A stretch of DNA of 64,000 nt from G963662985 sp963662985 (GTDB lineage: Bacteria; Chloroflexota; Anaerolineae; Anaerolineales; UBA11579), in assembly GCA_963662985.1 (NCBI GenBank), contig OY760067.1:1860001-1924000 (forward strand), in the 5' to 3' direction. The position numbers and the translations under genes were made by a program. The notes below the pieces were generated by a model that worked only from the letters and a program-made list of their open reading frames with translations, ran no database searches and was not told the DNA's origin. Shown piece after piece: positions 32,357 to 41,365 of this stretch. The stretch's first letter is position 1. Every line of letters begins with the position of its first letter.

Positions 32357-33619
32357 CTACTTTTTGAGGTAGTGTTTTTTGATATAGGCGATTTCTTCTT
32401 GTTTGGTGGGGAGAAGGTTAACTAGTTTTTGGGTGCGAAGATCTTGAAGGATGTGTTTGAATTGGGGGCTGGGAGGAAAGCCAAGCGATTTGAGGTCTTC
32501 ACCAGTGACGAGGGGGTGGATGTTTCGCCATGAGCTGAAATAGGTTTGGATGTTTTGTTTGAGGATGGGATCTGTAGTGAGGTGATAGGTGGCGATGACG
32601 GCATTGCGGGTGAGTTTGTCTAAGGCAAAGGTGATTTGACTAGCAGATTGAGAGGGTACCCATGGTTGAGTGAAGAGTTGGTGGACTTGAAGGGCTGATT
32701 TTTTGATCTCGTTAGAAAGCATGAGGCGTTCGTTGATAGCCGAAATGTCTTGTGAGTTGTGAGACGCAAGAAGCAGAATGAAGTGGATTTGGTTGCGTTG
32801 TTTTTTGTTGAGTGAAGTAGGGTTGGATTGATTGAGAGAATTAAGGGCAGAGATGGTTTGAGAGGAGAGGTTAAAGGCAGGATGAATGATGGAGAAAAGC
32901 CCTATTTCATTACAACGAGCATAGTAGTTAGCGGGGATCGTTTCGGTGTTAAAGAGATCAAATTCGTGTTGGATGCGTTTGCCTGTGAGCATTTGAATAT
33001 TGTGTTTCTGGTTTTCGAGCAAGGCCATGGTATGAGGTTCAATGGCAAAATCTAACCGTTGTTCAAAACGGATGAGACGGAAGATGCGAGTGGGATCATC
33101 AATGAAGGAACGATCATGGAGAATGCGGAGAGTATGCTGTTGGATATCATCGAGACCATTAAAAGGATCTGTGAGTGTGGAATTTTCTAAGATAGTGAGG
33201 GCAAGAGCAAGAGTGTTGATGGTGAAATCCCGGCGTTGAAGATCTTGCGTGATGTCGGCTAAGGTGACATGGGGAAGTTGAGCAGGTTGCAGGTAAGATT
33301 CTTGACGAGCACTGATGAGGTCAATGTGTTCGGGGAGGTTTGATTGAAGAGGGTACCATTTAGCGGTGAAGAAGTCCTCATGGATAGAGAGTTCGCCGCC
33401 ATGGGTTTGGACGAGTTGTTTGGCAAGTAAGATAGCATTTCCTTTAACAACAAAATCATAGTCAGTGCTGGGAATGTTGAGAATCAGATCGCGGACAAAA
33501 CCACCGACAATGTAGAGAGGAAATCCTAATGAATGAGCTGCGGTTTGGACGTGTTGAAAGAGCTGCAGATCTGCAGGGGGGAGCAGTTGGGTGAGATCAA
33601 AGGATTTGGGTGATTTCAT
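32357..33619 (-). CDS. CCA tRNA nucleotidyltransferase / poly(A) polymerase family
   Basis: A 420-residue class II nucleotidyltransferase. Motif A is GGFVRDLIL with DYDFVV (the two metal-binding aspartates), followed by RRDFTINTLAL (motif B region) and the ERRL-like motif in DDPTRIFRLIRFEQRLDF. The C-terminal half is helical. Since both tRNA genes in this window lack an encoded CCA, a CCA-adding role is plausible; A-adding or poly(A) polymerase activity cannot be told apart by eye. It lies 32 bases downstream of the membrane-protein gene, so the minus-strand genes from RNase Z onward may form one unit. Confidence 0.9.
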   Translation of the reverse strand: MKSPKSFDLTQLLPPADLQLFQHVQTAAHSLGFPLYIVGGFVRDLILNIPSTDYDFVVKGNAILLAKQLVQTHGGELSIHEDFFTAKWYPLQSNLPEHIDLISARQESYLQPAQLPHVTLADITQDLQRRDFTINTLALALTILENSTLTDPFNGLDDIQQHTLRILHDRSFIDDPTRIFRLIRFEQRLDFAIEPHTMALLENQKHNIQMLTGKRIQHEFDLFNTETIPANYYARCNEIGLFSIIHPAFNLSSQTISALNSLNQSNPTSLNKKQRNQIHFILLLASHNSQDISAINERLMLSNEIKKSALQVHQLFTQPWVPSQSASQITFALDKLTRNAVIATYHLTTDPILKQNIQTYFSSWRNIHPLVTGEDLKSLGFPPSPQFKHILQDLRTQKLVNLLPTKQEEIAYIKKHYLKK

Positions 33620-33651
33620 TGCTTAATTGTAGCAAAGAATGAAGGTTTTGG

Positions 33652-35196
33652 TTACCAGATCTTGAGGATGTAGAAGCCGTCGTTTTGGTAGATGGGCTCT
33701 TGGTTCCAGCAGGTACCGATGTAGTCGGCGAGTTCGATAGGAAGGACGATGTGGGTGATGGTGTAGCCGGCTTGGAGGTGGCGGGAGAAATAGCATCCAT
33801 CGGGTTCGATGAGAGCGGATTTGTAGAAGTTGCTGGTGTTGAGCATGCGAGTGCGCCATTCGAGGACGTCTGCTTCGTAGTAGGGGATGGATTTGAAATC
33901 GGCGAGAATGGGGACACCAGTGGCAAGACGGAAATCTTGCATTTTGATGGGGACGAGATAGAGATCGCCTGATTGGTGATTTTCTTTGACCCAGTTTTGC
34001 ATTTCTCTTTCGGAGGTGTTGTATTTTTGGTTAGCTTCAATGGTGAAACGGGTGATGCCGATGGCGACAAGCACTAAGAGTATGGTGCTGAGGCTGATGC
34101 AGGTGGCTTGGGCATGGGTTTGGGTCCAAGTTTTCAGATGGATGTGCCAGAGATGGTCTAGGACGAAGGTGGTGATGATGGCTATGCTGATGGGCATGAG
34201 GATGGCGGTGATGCGCCAAGGGAACATGAGCGCTAAGGTGGTGTTGCCTGTGATTTGAACTAGGATGGTGAGGATGGAGGTGGTGACAAACGGGATGAAG
34301 AGGATGGGGAAGATGCGTTTTTTACGGACGAGGAAGAGGGCGGTGAGGAGGATGAGAAGTTGCACAACCACAGATAGGTTGAACCATTCGGCAGGTTTGG
34401 TGTGATGGGGGATGCGAAGGTCTACGAGAACAGATTGAGGATCGATGTTGGTGGCGATGTCACCTGAGACGAAGATGTAGAAAGAATAGGCGAGGATGGG
34501 AAGGACGAGGAGCAAGGCGGTGAGACCGGTTTTGAAAGGTGCTTTGAGGGAATTGGACTCGCGCCATTGAAGCCATAGGTAGGCGATGGTGAGGATGCCA
34601 GCGCTAAAGAGATAGGTGGGATGAATGGTGGTGGCAATGGCAAGCCAGATGGCGGCGGGAATGGGTTTGTTTTTGAGGAAGAGAGCGATGGAGAGAATGA
34701 GAAAGACTCCGGCTGTGCTTGGTTGGAGTACTTGGCCTAAGATGCGTTGACCTGCAACTCCACCTTCAAATGTGAAGGTCCACTCTGAATTGATGAGATG
34801 GGAGAGCAGAAAGCGGGTGGCTGAGGAATGGAGAAGGGTGAGAAGAGCAAGGAGGATGTTTTTGTGGGTGAGGTCTTTTATCTTGAAGAAGGTGGTGAGG
34901 ATAGAGGTGAGGGAGAAGAGATAGACACCGAGCATGATGGTGTAGTAGAGATAGAAGATGTTGATGTTGTGGAAGATGAGGTAGTTGATTTGGACAAAGA
35001 AGCTAAAGACAGGGGTGGAATCCAGGGTGTTGGCCAGCCAATCTTCTGAAAGGATGCCATAGTTGGCATCGGCAAGACCATGCAAGAAATATTGATTTTG
35101 GTTGGAAGTGAAGAGAGGTGATTGGGCGTATGCAAGGGTGAAGACGAGCGTCCAAATTAGAATGAATAGGATGTTTTTTGTTTTTGATTTCAGCAT
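33652..35196 (-). CDS. Polytopic membrane protein, DUF6798/glycosyltransferase-C-like
   Basis: A 514-residue integral membrane protein with about 10-11 predicted membrane segments spread over residues 7-390, and a ~120-residue C-terminal soluble part (WVKENHQSGDLYLVPIKMQDFR ... CWNQEPIYQNDGFYILKIW). The opening SPLFTSNQNQYFLHGLADAN and YGILSEDWLANT is a pattern I associate with DUF6798 proteins. The overall shape resembles GT-C transferases, but no clear early DE/DD motif is visible. Function unknown. The start is 14 bases after the RNase Z stop codon. Confidence 0.78.
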   Translation of the reverse strand: MLKSKTKNILFILIWTLVFTLAYAQSPLFTSNQNQYFLHGLADANYGILSEDWLANTLDSTPVFSFFVQINYLIFHNINIFYLYYTIMLGVYLFSLTSILTTFFKIKDLTHKNILLALLTLLHSSATRFLLSHLINSEWTFTFEGGVAGQRILGQVLQPSTAGVFLILSIALFLKNKPIPAAIWLAIATTIHPTYLFSAGILTIAYLWLQWRESNSLKAPFKTGLTALLLVLPILAYSFYIFVSGDIATNIDPQSVLVDLRIPHHTKPAEWFNLSVVVQLLILLTALFLVRKKRIFPILFIPFVTTSILTILVQITGNTTLALMFPWRITAILMPISIAIITTFVLDHLWHIHLKTWTQTHAQATCISLSTILLVLVAIGITRFTIEANQKYNTSEREMQNWVKENHQSGDLYLVPIKMQDFRLATGVPILADFKSIPYYEADVLEWRTRMLNTSNFYKSALIEPDGCYFSRHLQAGYTITHIVLPIELADYIGTCWNQEPIYQNDGFYILKIW

Positions 35197-35210
35197 AGGC
35201 TTGAGGTTTC

Positions 35211-36191
35211 TTAATCTTCTTCTCTGTTTTCAGTGTTATTGTAATTGTTTTGGGAGGGGATGCGCACACATTTGGTGCGGTTGGCTTGATAGTGATGAAA
35301 GTCACGGGCAACAAAGGCGTTGGGGAAGATGGATTGAGCTTCGTTGAGAATGTCTTTTTCAAAGTAGCGGCGAGAGATGTGGGTGAGGATGAGGTTTTTG
35401 ATGTTGGCTTGTTTGGCAAAGGTGGCGGCTTGGGTGGCGGTGAGATGGGCAAATTGTTGGGCCATTTCTTTGTCTTGTTCCATATAAGTGGCTTCGGAAA
35501 TGAGGGTGTCGATGTTTTGACAATGGGGCAAGAGAGGGGCAGTGTCACCTAGGTCACCTGTGATGGCGATGCGAGTGCCGGGAATTTCTTCTCCGAGAAC
35601 TTGTTCGGGAGTGATGACGGTGCCATCTGCTAAGGTGATGGAATTGCCGTTGACAAGCTCTTTGCGGATGGGGCCGAAGGGAATGTTGAGTTGTTCGGCT
35701 TTTTCAGCGAGGAAAGGGCGGGAGGATTGTTCTTCAAACAGATAGGCAAAACAACCATCACCACGATGACTAACGGGGATGGCAGTAATAGTAATATTAC
35801 TCTCTTGAAAGATGATGCCTTCCTTGACAGGGATGAAGTTTATCTCAAGGTTGGGAAGGTTTTTTGGTACTATATTGACATCGTAAAGGAGACTTTTGAT
35901 GCGCTTGATGGCATAGTCACCGGCGTAGATGTCGATGGTTTCAAGGGTTTCCCAACGGGTGAAGGTGGAAAAGATGCCAGCAAGACCGAGAATGTGATCT
36001 AGGTGACTGTGGGTGATGAAGATCTTGTTGAGACGTTTGAAACCAAGACCGGATTTGAGAATCTGGCGCTGGGTGCCTTCTCCACAATCTACGAGAAAAC
36101 GATGTTCATTATTTTGGATGATTTGGGCAGGGAGACTGCGATGAATGGAGGGTGCTGATGCTGATGTTCCTAAAAAATAGATTTCAAACAC
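35211..36191 (-). CDS. rnz: Ribonuclease Z
   Basis: A 326-residue cytosolic metallo-beta-lactamase-fold endonuclease that cuts the 3' trailer from pre-tRNA. The zinc motif HSHLDH (61-66) follows FLVDCGEGTQRQ, with further ligands in VSHRGDG, ITGDLGDTAPL and LTHISRRYFE. It fits well beside the CCA-type enzyme two genes downstream: RNase Z makes the 3' end to which CCA is added, which is needed here because both tRNA genes lack CCA. First gene of the minus-strand unit. Confidence 0.94.
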   Translation of the reverse strand: MFEIYFLGTSASAPSIHRSLPAQIIQNNEHRFLVDCGEGTQRQILKSGLGFKRLNKIFITHSHLDHILGLAGIFSTFTRWETLETIDIYAGDYAIKRIKSLLYDVNIVPKNLPNLEINFIPVKEGIIFQESNITITAIPVSHRGDGCFAYLFEEQSSRPFLAEKAEQLNIPFGPIRKELVNGNSITLADGTVITPEQVLGEEIPGTRIAITGDLGDTAPLLPHCQNIDTLISEATYMEQDKEMAQQFAHLTATQAATFAKQANIKNLILTHISRRYFEKDILNEAQSIFPNAFVARDFHHYQANRTKCVRIPSQNNYNNTENREED

Positions 36192-36341
36192 GTAAATTCC
36201 TTATAAAAATAGATGGCAATAATTTTAACAGATGTTTTAATATAGAGATAGGCAGTTTGGACATTTGTTAGTGTCTCTTTAATATGTTGTGTGTATTTTT
36301 TGATCTGAGATAAAAAAACTCCATTGTTCTTGAGGACCTTT

Positions 36342-38732
36342 ATGGCGAAAAAGAAGAAATTTGAATTTGTGAAGAAAAATCAACCAAAACCGCAATTGAA
36401 ACGTGAGCGGTTGATTTATCGTTTTACGGATAAGTTGGGCGAACACCGCACTTTGATCTGGGGTATTTTGATTACTCTGGTGGGGATTTTGATTACGGTT
36501 AGTTTTTTTGATAGTTTGTTTCCTCCTAAGGTGCAGATTTGGATGCTCAAGGTGAAGCAAGTGGCTGGTTGGGGGAGCATTTTGTTGGGGCCATATGTGG
36601 GCACATTGGGGGTGTTGGTGGTGTTGCGCTCTTTTGGAAAAGGTGTGACTGGCAAGGGGCGGATATTGGTAGGTGTTTTGATCATGTTGATGATGACCTT
36701 GGTGGGGATCCACTTTTTTGTGGCTGGGGTTAATTTTGGCGATATTTCCGCGCAGATTGCTTTTAATTCTAAAGGGGCGGGATGGATTGGCTATGTGTTG
36801 CTGCGCTTTTTGGGGCATGGATTGGGTGTGACGGGTACGGTGATCTTTTTGGTGGCAGGCGTTTTGCTTTCGATTGGGTTGCTGTTGAATAAGACTGTGG
36901 CGGAGATGTTGCAAATCTTTGAGAAACCGTTGGAAGACCTGATTCAGAATTTGATCAATTTACGCTATAAACTGTTTCCTCCTAAAATTAAGGATGATTT
37001 TGAGCCTGTGTTCCCTGATGCGGTGAATACGGGGGTTTATGATGGGGAGTTGGCCAGCGCTGGGGGAACGGTGGATGTGGCTGTGGAAGTGACAAAAGAT
37101 GGAATTGTGGCGAAACAGGCGAAAGGGATGAATGGCGGCGCTGTGATTCCTAAGGAGCCAGTTTCTGTTTTGTCGGCGAATCAAACAAATTATAAGGGGT
37201 TTGATTGGGAATTGCCTGATTATCAGAAGATTTTGCAGAGCGGGGTGTTGACAAGGCATGACAAGGACGCGGATATGTTCCGAGCGGGGGTGATTGAGCA
37301 GACGTTGGATGATTTTGGTGTGCCGGCGAAAGTGGTGGAGATTCACCGTGGACCGAATGTAACCCAGTTTTGCGTAAAGCCGGGCTTGAAGCAAAACAGC
37401 AAAGGGGAGATGCAACGGGTGCGGATTGGGAAGATCACTTCTCGAGCAGACGATTTGGCGTTGGTTTTGGCTTCGCGTAGCCTTCGAATCCAGGCACCAG
37501 TACCGGGTAAAGGGTATTTGGGGATTGAAGTGCCGAATGAGAAATCGGACAAGGTGACGATGCGGGATATTATTGAGACGAGCGCATTTGAGCAAATGGA
37601 TTCTCCTTTGCGTTTCACGGTGGGGAAGGACGTGGCGGGGAACGCGATTGTGACTGATTTGGCGAAGATGCCGCATTTGTTGATTGCGGGGGCGACGAAC
37701 ACAGGGAAGTCTGTGGCGTTGAATGCGATTATTTCTTGTATGTTGTTGTTCAATACGCCGGATGAGCTGCGGTTTATTATGGTGGATCCGAAACGAGTGG
37801 AATTGACGGGCTATGATGGGATTCCACATTTGTTGAATCCGGTGATTATTGAGCCGGAGAAGGCCACGCGAGTGTTGCGGTGGACAACTCAAGAAATGGA
37901 TCGCCGTTATTTGTTGTTGAAGCAGTTGAAGGCGCGTAATATTGTGGAGTTCAATAAGAAGGCGGAGAAGCAGAATATTGAGCCGCTGCCTTATATTGTG
38001 ATTGTGATTGACGAGTTGGGGGACTTGATGGTGGTGGCACGCGAGCAGATCGAAGCGGTGATTATTCATTTGGCGAAGAAGGCGCGAAGTGCGGGGATCC
38101 ATTTGATTTTGTCTACGCAACGACCTTCGGTGGATGTGTTGACAGGGTTGATTAAGTCTAATATTCCTTCGCGGATTTCCTTAGCAGTGACGAGCAGTGT
38201 GGACAGTCAGGTGATTTTGGATCAGTCGGGGGCGGAGCATTTGTTGGGAAAAGGAGACATGCTGTTCAAGATGCCAAATCATAATGATCTGGTGCGGATT
38301 CAGGGGGTGTATCTTTCTGATGAAGAGATTATGAGCATTGTGGATTATTGGCGAGGGGCTTTGCGTGGGGGCGGACGCAATGTGGGGATTCAGAATGATG
38401 AACCAATTGGAGTGGCGCCGCAGCATATTCCTTTGAAGCAGTTGGAGATGTTCAAAGAAGAAGGTCCGAAGGATCCGGATGAGGAAATGTATGAAACGGC
38501 GGTGCAGGCGGTGCGGAAGGAAGGAAAGGCTTCGACCTCTTGGTTGCAACGCAAGGTGGGAATTGGGTATAATCGCGCGGCGAAGTATATTGACCGGATG
38601 GAAGCGGAAGGGATTATTTCAGAACCGGTGGGGAATACGTATCAACGCGAGATTTTGGACTATGGTGATGTGAGCCCTGTTGAAGAAGTTGAAGATATGG
38701 TTGTGAATGAAGACAATGAAGAAGCCTTCTAA
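36342..38732 (+). CDS. ftsK: DNA translocase FtsK/SpoIIIE
   Basis: A 796-residue septal DNA pump that clears chromosomes at division. The ATG at 36342 is chosen because it follows GAGG by 7 bases; the open frame reaches 18 bases further upstream. Four to five membrane segments lie within residues 30-185, then a fairly short linker, the alpha domain (NVTQFCVKPG), and the RecA-like motor with Walker A GATNTGKS (450-457) and Walker B YIVIVIDELGDLM, followed by LSTQRPSVDVLTG. The C-terminal gamma winged helix (TSWLQRKVGIGYNRAAKYIDRMEAEGIIS) would read KOPS-like sites. It is a normal full-length homologue. Confidence 0.96.
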   Translation: MAKKKKFEFVKKNQPKPQLKRERLIYRFTDKLGEHRTLIWGILITLVGILITVSFFDSLFPPKVQIWMLKVKQVAGWGSILLGPYVGTLGVLVVLRSFGKGVTGKGRILVGVLIMLMMTLVGIHFFVAGVNFGDISAQIAFNSKGAGWIGYVLLRFLGHGLGVTGTVIFLVAGVLLSIGLLLNKTVAEMLQIFEKPLEDLIQNLINLRYKLFPPKIKDDFEPVFPDAVNTGVYDGELASAGGTVDVAVEVTKDGIVAKQAKGMNGGAVIPKEPVSVLSANQTNYKGFDWELPDYQKILQSGVLTRHDKDADMFRAGVIEQTLDDFGVPAKVVEIHRGPNVTQFCVKPGLKQNSKGEMQRVRIGKITSRADDLALVLASRSLRIQAPVPGKGYLGIEVPNEKSDKVTMRDIIETSAFEQMDSPLRFTVGKDVAGNAIVTDLAKMPHLLIAGATNTGKSVALNAIISCMLLFNTPDELRFIMVDPKRVELTGYDGIPHLLNPVIIEPEKATRVLRWTTQEMDRRYLLLKQLKARNIVEFNKKAEKQNIEPLPYIVIVIDELGDLMVVAREQIEAVIIHLAKKARSAGIHLILSTQRPSVDVLTGLIKSNIPSRISLAVTSSVDSQVILDQSGAEHLLGKGDMLFKMPNHNDLVRIQGVYLSDEEIMSIVDYWRGALRGGGRNVGIQNDEPIGVAPQHIPLKQLEMFKEEGPKDPDEEMYETAVQAVRKEGKASTSWLQRKVGIGYNRAAKYIDRMEAEGIISEPVGNTYQREILDYGDVSPVEEVEDMVVNEDNEEAF

Positions 38733-38816
38733 AAGATGTGAAGTTGGCGAATTTGTACGCAATTAGGTAATAATTTGGTGGTTGAAAACACCTTAATCTT
38801 AAAAAAGGAAGAAACT

Positions 38817-39083
38817 ATGAACCAAAAATGGGTAGAACTGACAAAGATCAATGGGCCGGGAATTGCTGATATTTTGAAGGGATTCTTGGAGGCCAACGGA
38901 GTGGAAGTGTGGCTGAACCGTGAAGGTGTGGGGGAAGCGATGGGATTGATCGTGGGCCGGATGGGTGAGACTGCGATTTTGGTACCAGAGGATCAGTTGG
39001 CGCTGGCGCAGAAACTAGCGGATGAGTTTTTCTCTGAAGAAGGGGTGGAAGAGGATGTGAGTGATTTGGAGGGCGAGGAATAG
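38817..39083 (+). CDS. DUF2007-like small protein
   Basis: An 88-residue cytosolic protein. The ATG at 38817 follows AAGGAAG; an upstream in-frame start at 38775 lacks a ribosome site. The pattern WVELTKINGPGIADILKGFLEANGVEVWLNREG with ETAILVPEDQLALAQKLADEFF matches the DUF2007 (putative signal-transducing) fold, related to PII-like folds. The C-terminal tail is strongly acidic. It lies 84 bases after ftsK and may be expressed with it. Function unknown. Confidence 0.82.
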   Translation: MNQKWVELTKINGPGIADILKGFLEANGVEVWLNREGVGEAMGLIVGRMGETAILVPEDQLALAQKLADEFFSEEGVEEDVSDLEGEE

Positions 39084-39119
39084 GATTCGCTTTTTTGAAT
39101 TTGATTTTGGACTTGAATG

Positions 39120-39148
39120 AGCCAATTGCGTTTGCAGTTGGCTTTTTT
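39120..39148 (+). terminator. Terminator after the DUF2007-like gene
   Basis: AGCCAATTGC and GCAGTTGGCT pair over ten positions with one wobble, with a GTTT loop and six T residues. Confidence 0.87.
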
Positions 39149-39247
39149 GTTGGAAAAAAATTGTGATGTTTTTGTATTTTTGTTGTATATGGAGGGGGTA
39201 ATGGGGATTGAAGCCCTGTATATGTTGGTTTTTTGAGAAAAAGTGGG

Positions 39248-39327
39248 GTGCCAGACTGTGCCAAGAGCTGTTTTGGTGGGTGCAGAGAGTGCCAGGAGGT
39301 GGGTTTTGCGGTGTCAGATGGTGCCAG
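39248..39327. repeat. Cluster of GTGCCAG-type boxes
   Basis: GTGCCAG or a one-base variant begins at 39248, 39258, 39289, 39311 and 39321, with steps of 10, 31, 22 and 10 bases, near whole helical turns. It lies in an otherwise gene-free stretch (39084-39528) between a terminator and the M23 gene end. It may be a decayed dispersed repeat or a binding array. The 10/22/10 spacing resembles the TGTCCAA array near 27.6 kb, though the box differs. Confidence 0.55.
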
Positions 39328-39485
39328 AAATCTTAATTTTGTGAATCGTTGCTTGTAATGAACTGGGGCTATTGGATTTGGTTATTTTGTTGGTAAGGTA
39401 CTGTAAATAGAAAATATGTTCTATAATAAAGAGGTAGTATACAAGAGATGGAAAGATTTGTCAAATTTGAAGGAATGGGATAAAA

Positions 39486-39516
39486 AAAGCGAGTGTCTTT
39501 GGCAGACACTCGCTTT
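39486..39516. terminator. Strong terminator after the M23 peptidase gene
   Basis: A perfect 12-bp stem AAAGCGAGTGTC/GACACTCGCTTT with a seven-base loop. Runs of A on the left and T on the right let it act in both directions; the minus-strand M23 gene stops 13 bases away. Confidence 0.9.
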
Positions 39517-39528
39517 GTGTTTTTTTGG

Positions 39529-40914
39529 TTATGGCCACATGTAGTAGATCCAGTCGAAAGGCTGGACTTGTTCACCGTTGACCCAGACTTCCCAATGGAG
39601 GTGAGCGCCACCGGAACGACCGGTGTTGCCGACGAGGCCGATGGTTTGGTTGGGTTGGACGGTGTCGCCAACGCTGACATCAAATTCGGATTGGTGACAG
39701 TAGACAGTGTAGACGCCCCAACCGTGATCGATGATGGTGGTGTTGCCATGCACATCGAGGAGGCCTTGATAGACAACTGTGCCTGCTGCAGGGGCTAGGA
39801 TGGGGGTGCCAACGCCACCGCCAAAGTCTAGACCAGCATGGAAAGTGAAGTAGGAGCCACCGTTATAAGAACGGCGGGTACCGAAATAGGAATTGTAGAC
39901 ATCGTCTTTGAAATAGGATGGGGTAGCCCAGTAGCCAGTCCACATGCGGGTGGGAGTGATGTTGGTGGTGTAACTGGCAAAAAGGTCGTATTCTTGTTGA
40001 TCGAGATCGTCACTGAGCAGTTCGCTTTGGACAGTGAGGGTTTCAGATTCATAGCCACCGTCTTTGAGATAGACGGGTTGGGAATATTCAAAGGTTTGTC
40101 CGTTTTCGTATTGTCCTGTTAAGGTGAGGGAGTAGTAACCGGGGTCAATCATGGCATTGGTGCCATTGAGAGAATAATAGGTGCCGTTTTCTTCAAAAAA
40201 ATTGAATTGATGACCGACAAAGTTGCCAGAAAGTTGGATGGGTTGATCGGCGTTGATGGCGATGGAGAAGGTCATACCTTGATAAAAGTTGCCGGGTTTG
40301 ACAGCGAGCTTGGTGATGGGGGAGGGAAGACCGCCGGGGCCTGTAGATTGAGTGTTTGGAATGAGGAGCACATCTGAAGGGACGGCGAGAGAGGCGGAGG
40401 TGAGGCGGTTGAGGCCGGTGATGGATGCGGGATTTTTGCCTTCTGAGACGGCGAGTTCTAACATGGTTTTGCCGGTGCCGATGGTTTGACGACGGGTGTT
40501 GAGCATGTCTCCAAAGGAGGAGGCAATAAGGAGAGGGTAGCCGGCGTATAGTTGGCTGGGGCTGGAGACTTGGTTGAGGAAGAGAAGCGCATCGGGTGCC
40601 ATTTGATAGCGACGGGTGAGGCTGCGAAGGGATTCTCCGAGGGGCATTTCTATGTTTTGAATGCTGCCGGTGATGCCTTTTAAGCCGGGGAGGAAAATTT
40701 CGTCGCCGGGTTGGATGTAGTTGGGGTCGGTGATGTTGTTATAGGCGATGAGTTCGTCGTAGGAGATGCCGAAGCGTGAGGCTACGGAAGTGAGGTAGTC
40801 TCCGGCATTGATGATGTAGGTGGGCCATTGGTCGCCTTCTTGGGCGGCTGCGGGGGTGATGGTGATGAGGATGGCGACAATGAGTACGATACTAAGAAAG
40901 GTTGATTTCTTCAA
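39529..40914 (-). CDS. LysM-domain M23 peptidoglycan endopeptidase
   Basis: A 461-residue exported cell-wall protein. The start is probably TTG at 40914 (LKKSTFLSIV), behind GGAGAG; the frame is open for 14 more codons but these lie inside the upstream gene. A signal peptide ends at AAAQ. Next are a LysM repeat (TYIINAGDYLTSVASRFGISYDELIAYNNI), a second LysM-like stretch (GESLRSLTRRYQMAPDALLFLNQV), and an Ig-like middle part. The C-terminal M23 domain has HAGLDFGGGVGTPILAPAAG and HLHWEVWVNG, with zinc ligands His and Asp of HxxxD and the HxH motif. It should cut peptide cross-links, outside the membrane. It overlaps the DUF192 gene by 23 bases. Confidence 0.92.
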   Translation of the reverse strand: MKKSTFLSIVLIVAILITITPAAAQEGDQWPTYIINAGDYLTSVASRFGISYDELIAYNNITDPNYIQPGDEIFLPGLKGITGSIQNIEMPLGESLRSLTRRYQMAPDALLFLNQVSSPSQLYAGYPLLIASSFGDMLNTRRQTIGTGKTMLELAVSEGKNPASITGLNRLTSASLAVPSDVLLIPNTQSTGPGGLPSPITKLAVKPGNFYQGMTFSIAINADQPIQLSGNFVGHQFNFFEENGTYYSLNGTNAMIDPGYYSLTLTGQYENGQTFEYSQPVYLKDGGYESETLTVQSELLSDDLDQQEYDLFASYTTNITPTRMWTGYWATPSYFKDDVYNSYFGTRRSYNGGSYFTFHAGLDFGGGVGTPILAPAAGTVVYQGLLDVHGNTTIIDHGWGVYTVYCHQSEFDVSVGDTVQPNQTIGLVGNTGRSGGAHLHWEVWVNGEQVQPFDWIYYMWP

Positions 40915-41299
40915 GATGAATGATCTCTCCTTTTTTGAATTCAGATAAACGTTCAATGTTTATTTCTAAGGCGTATTTGGCTGGTTGTTGGGGAAAAAGG
41001 ATGGAACGCCATTTATAGGCAGGTTTGACATCTACAATTTGGTTTTGTTCATTAATCCAGATGATGGCTAGGTCGAAAAACATACCAAACATATGGATGC
41101 TACTATCGAGTTTTGAGTCTTTGGATTGGACGAGCAAGAGTCCTTCCTCTTGGGGAAGGGAGGCGCGCCAACTGAGCCCTTTGAATTTGCAAAGAAAGGA
41201 GCTGCAGTATTTGACTTTGAGGGGGGATGTGAGCGGGGTTGTTTGGTTGGTGAGTTGATAATATTTGTTGTTTTTGTTCATCAGGGTTGAGTTTACCAT
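40892..41299 (-). CDS. DUF192 family protein
   Basis: A 135-residue protein of the DUF192 fold: GLLLVQSKDSKLDSSIHMFGMFFDLAIIWINEQNQIVD then ALEINIERLSEFKKGEIIHL. The conserved IHMFGM(F) and W-I-N-x-x-x-x-I-V-D elements identify the family. No signal peptide is seen, although many homologues are exported. The annotated start could also be the internal Met at 41281. Its stop lies 23 bases inside the start region of the M23 gene, so translation is probably coupled. Function unknown. Confidence 0.85.
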   Translation of the reverse strand: MVNSTLMNKNNKYYQLTNQTTPLTSPLKVKYCSSFLCKFKGLSWRASLPQEEGLLLVQSKDSKLDSSIHMFGMFFDLAIIWINEQNQIVDVKPAYKWRSILFPQQPAKYALEINIERLSEFKKGEIIHLEEINLS

Positions 41300-41365
41300 T
41301 AAAATAATGGTAAGATATGGAAGTTTTAAAGAATTTTATTTTCTATTTAAGTTAGGTGGTGTTGG

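Noticed and set aside
36960..38120. Long antisense open frame (386 codons) opposite ftsK
   Set aside because: It is an Arg/His/Gln-rich shadow of the FtsK coding frame with no start signal; codon bias explains its length.
39422..39516. Possible small RNA between a TATAAT (39422-39427) and the terminator at 39486-39516
   Set aside because: The best -35 at the right spacing (TACTGT) is poor, and the terminator is fully explained by the M23 gene.
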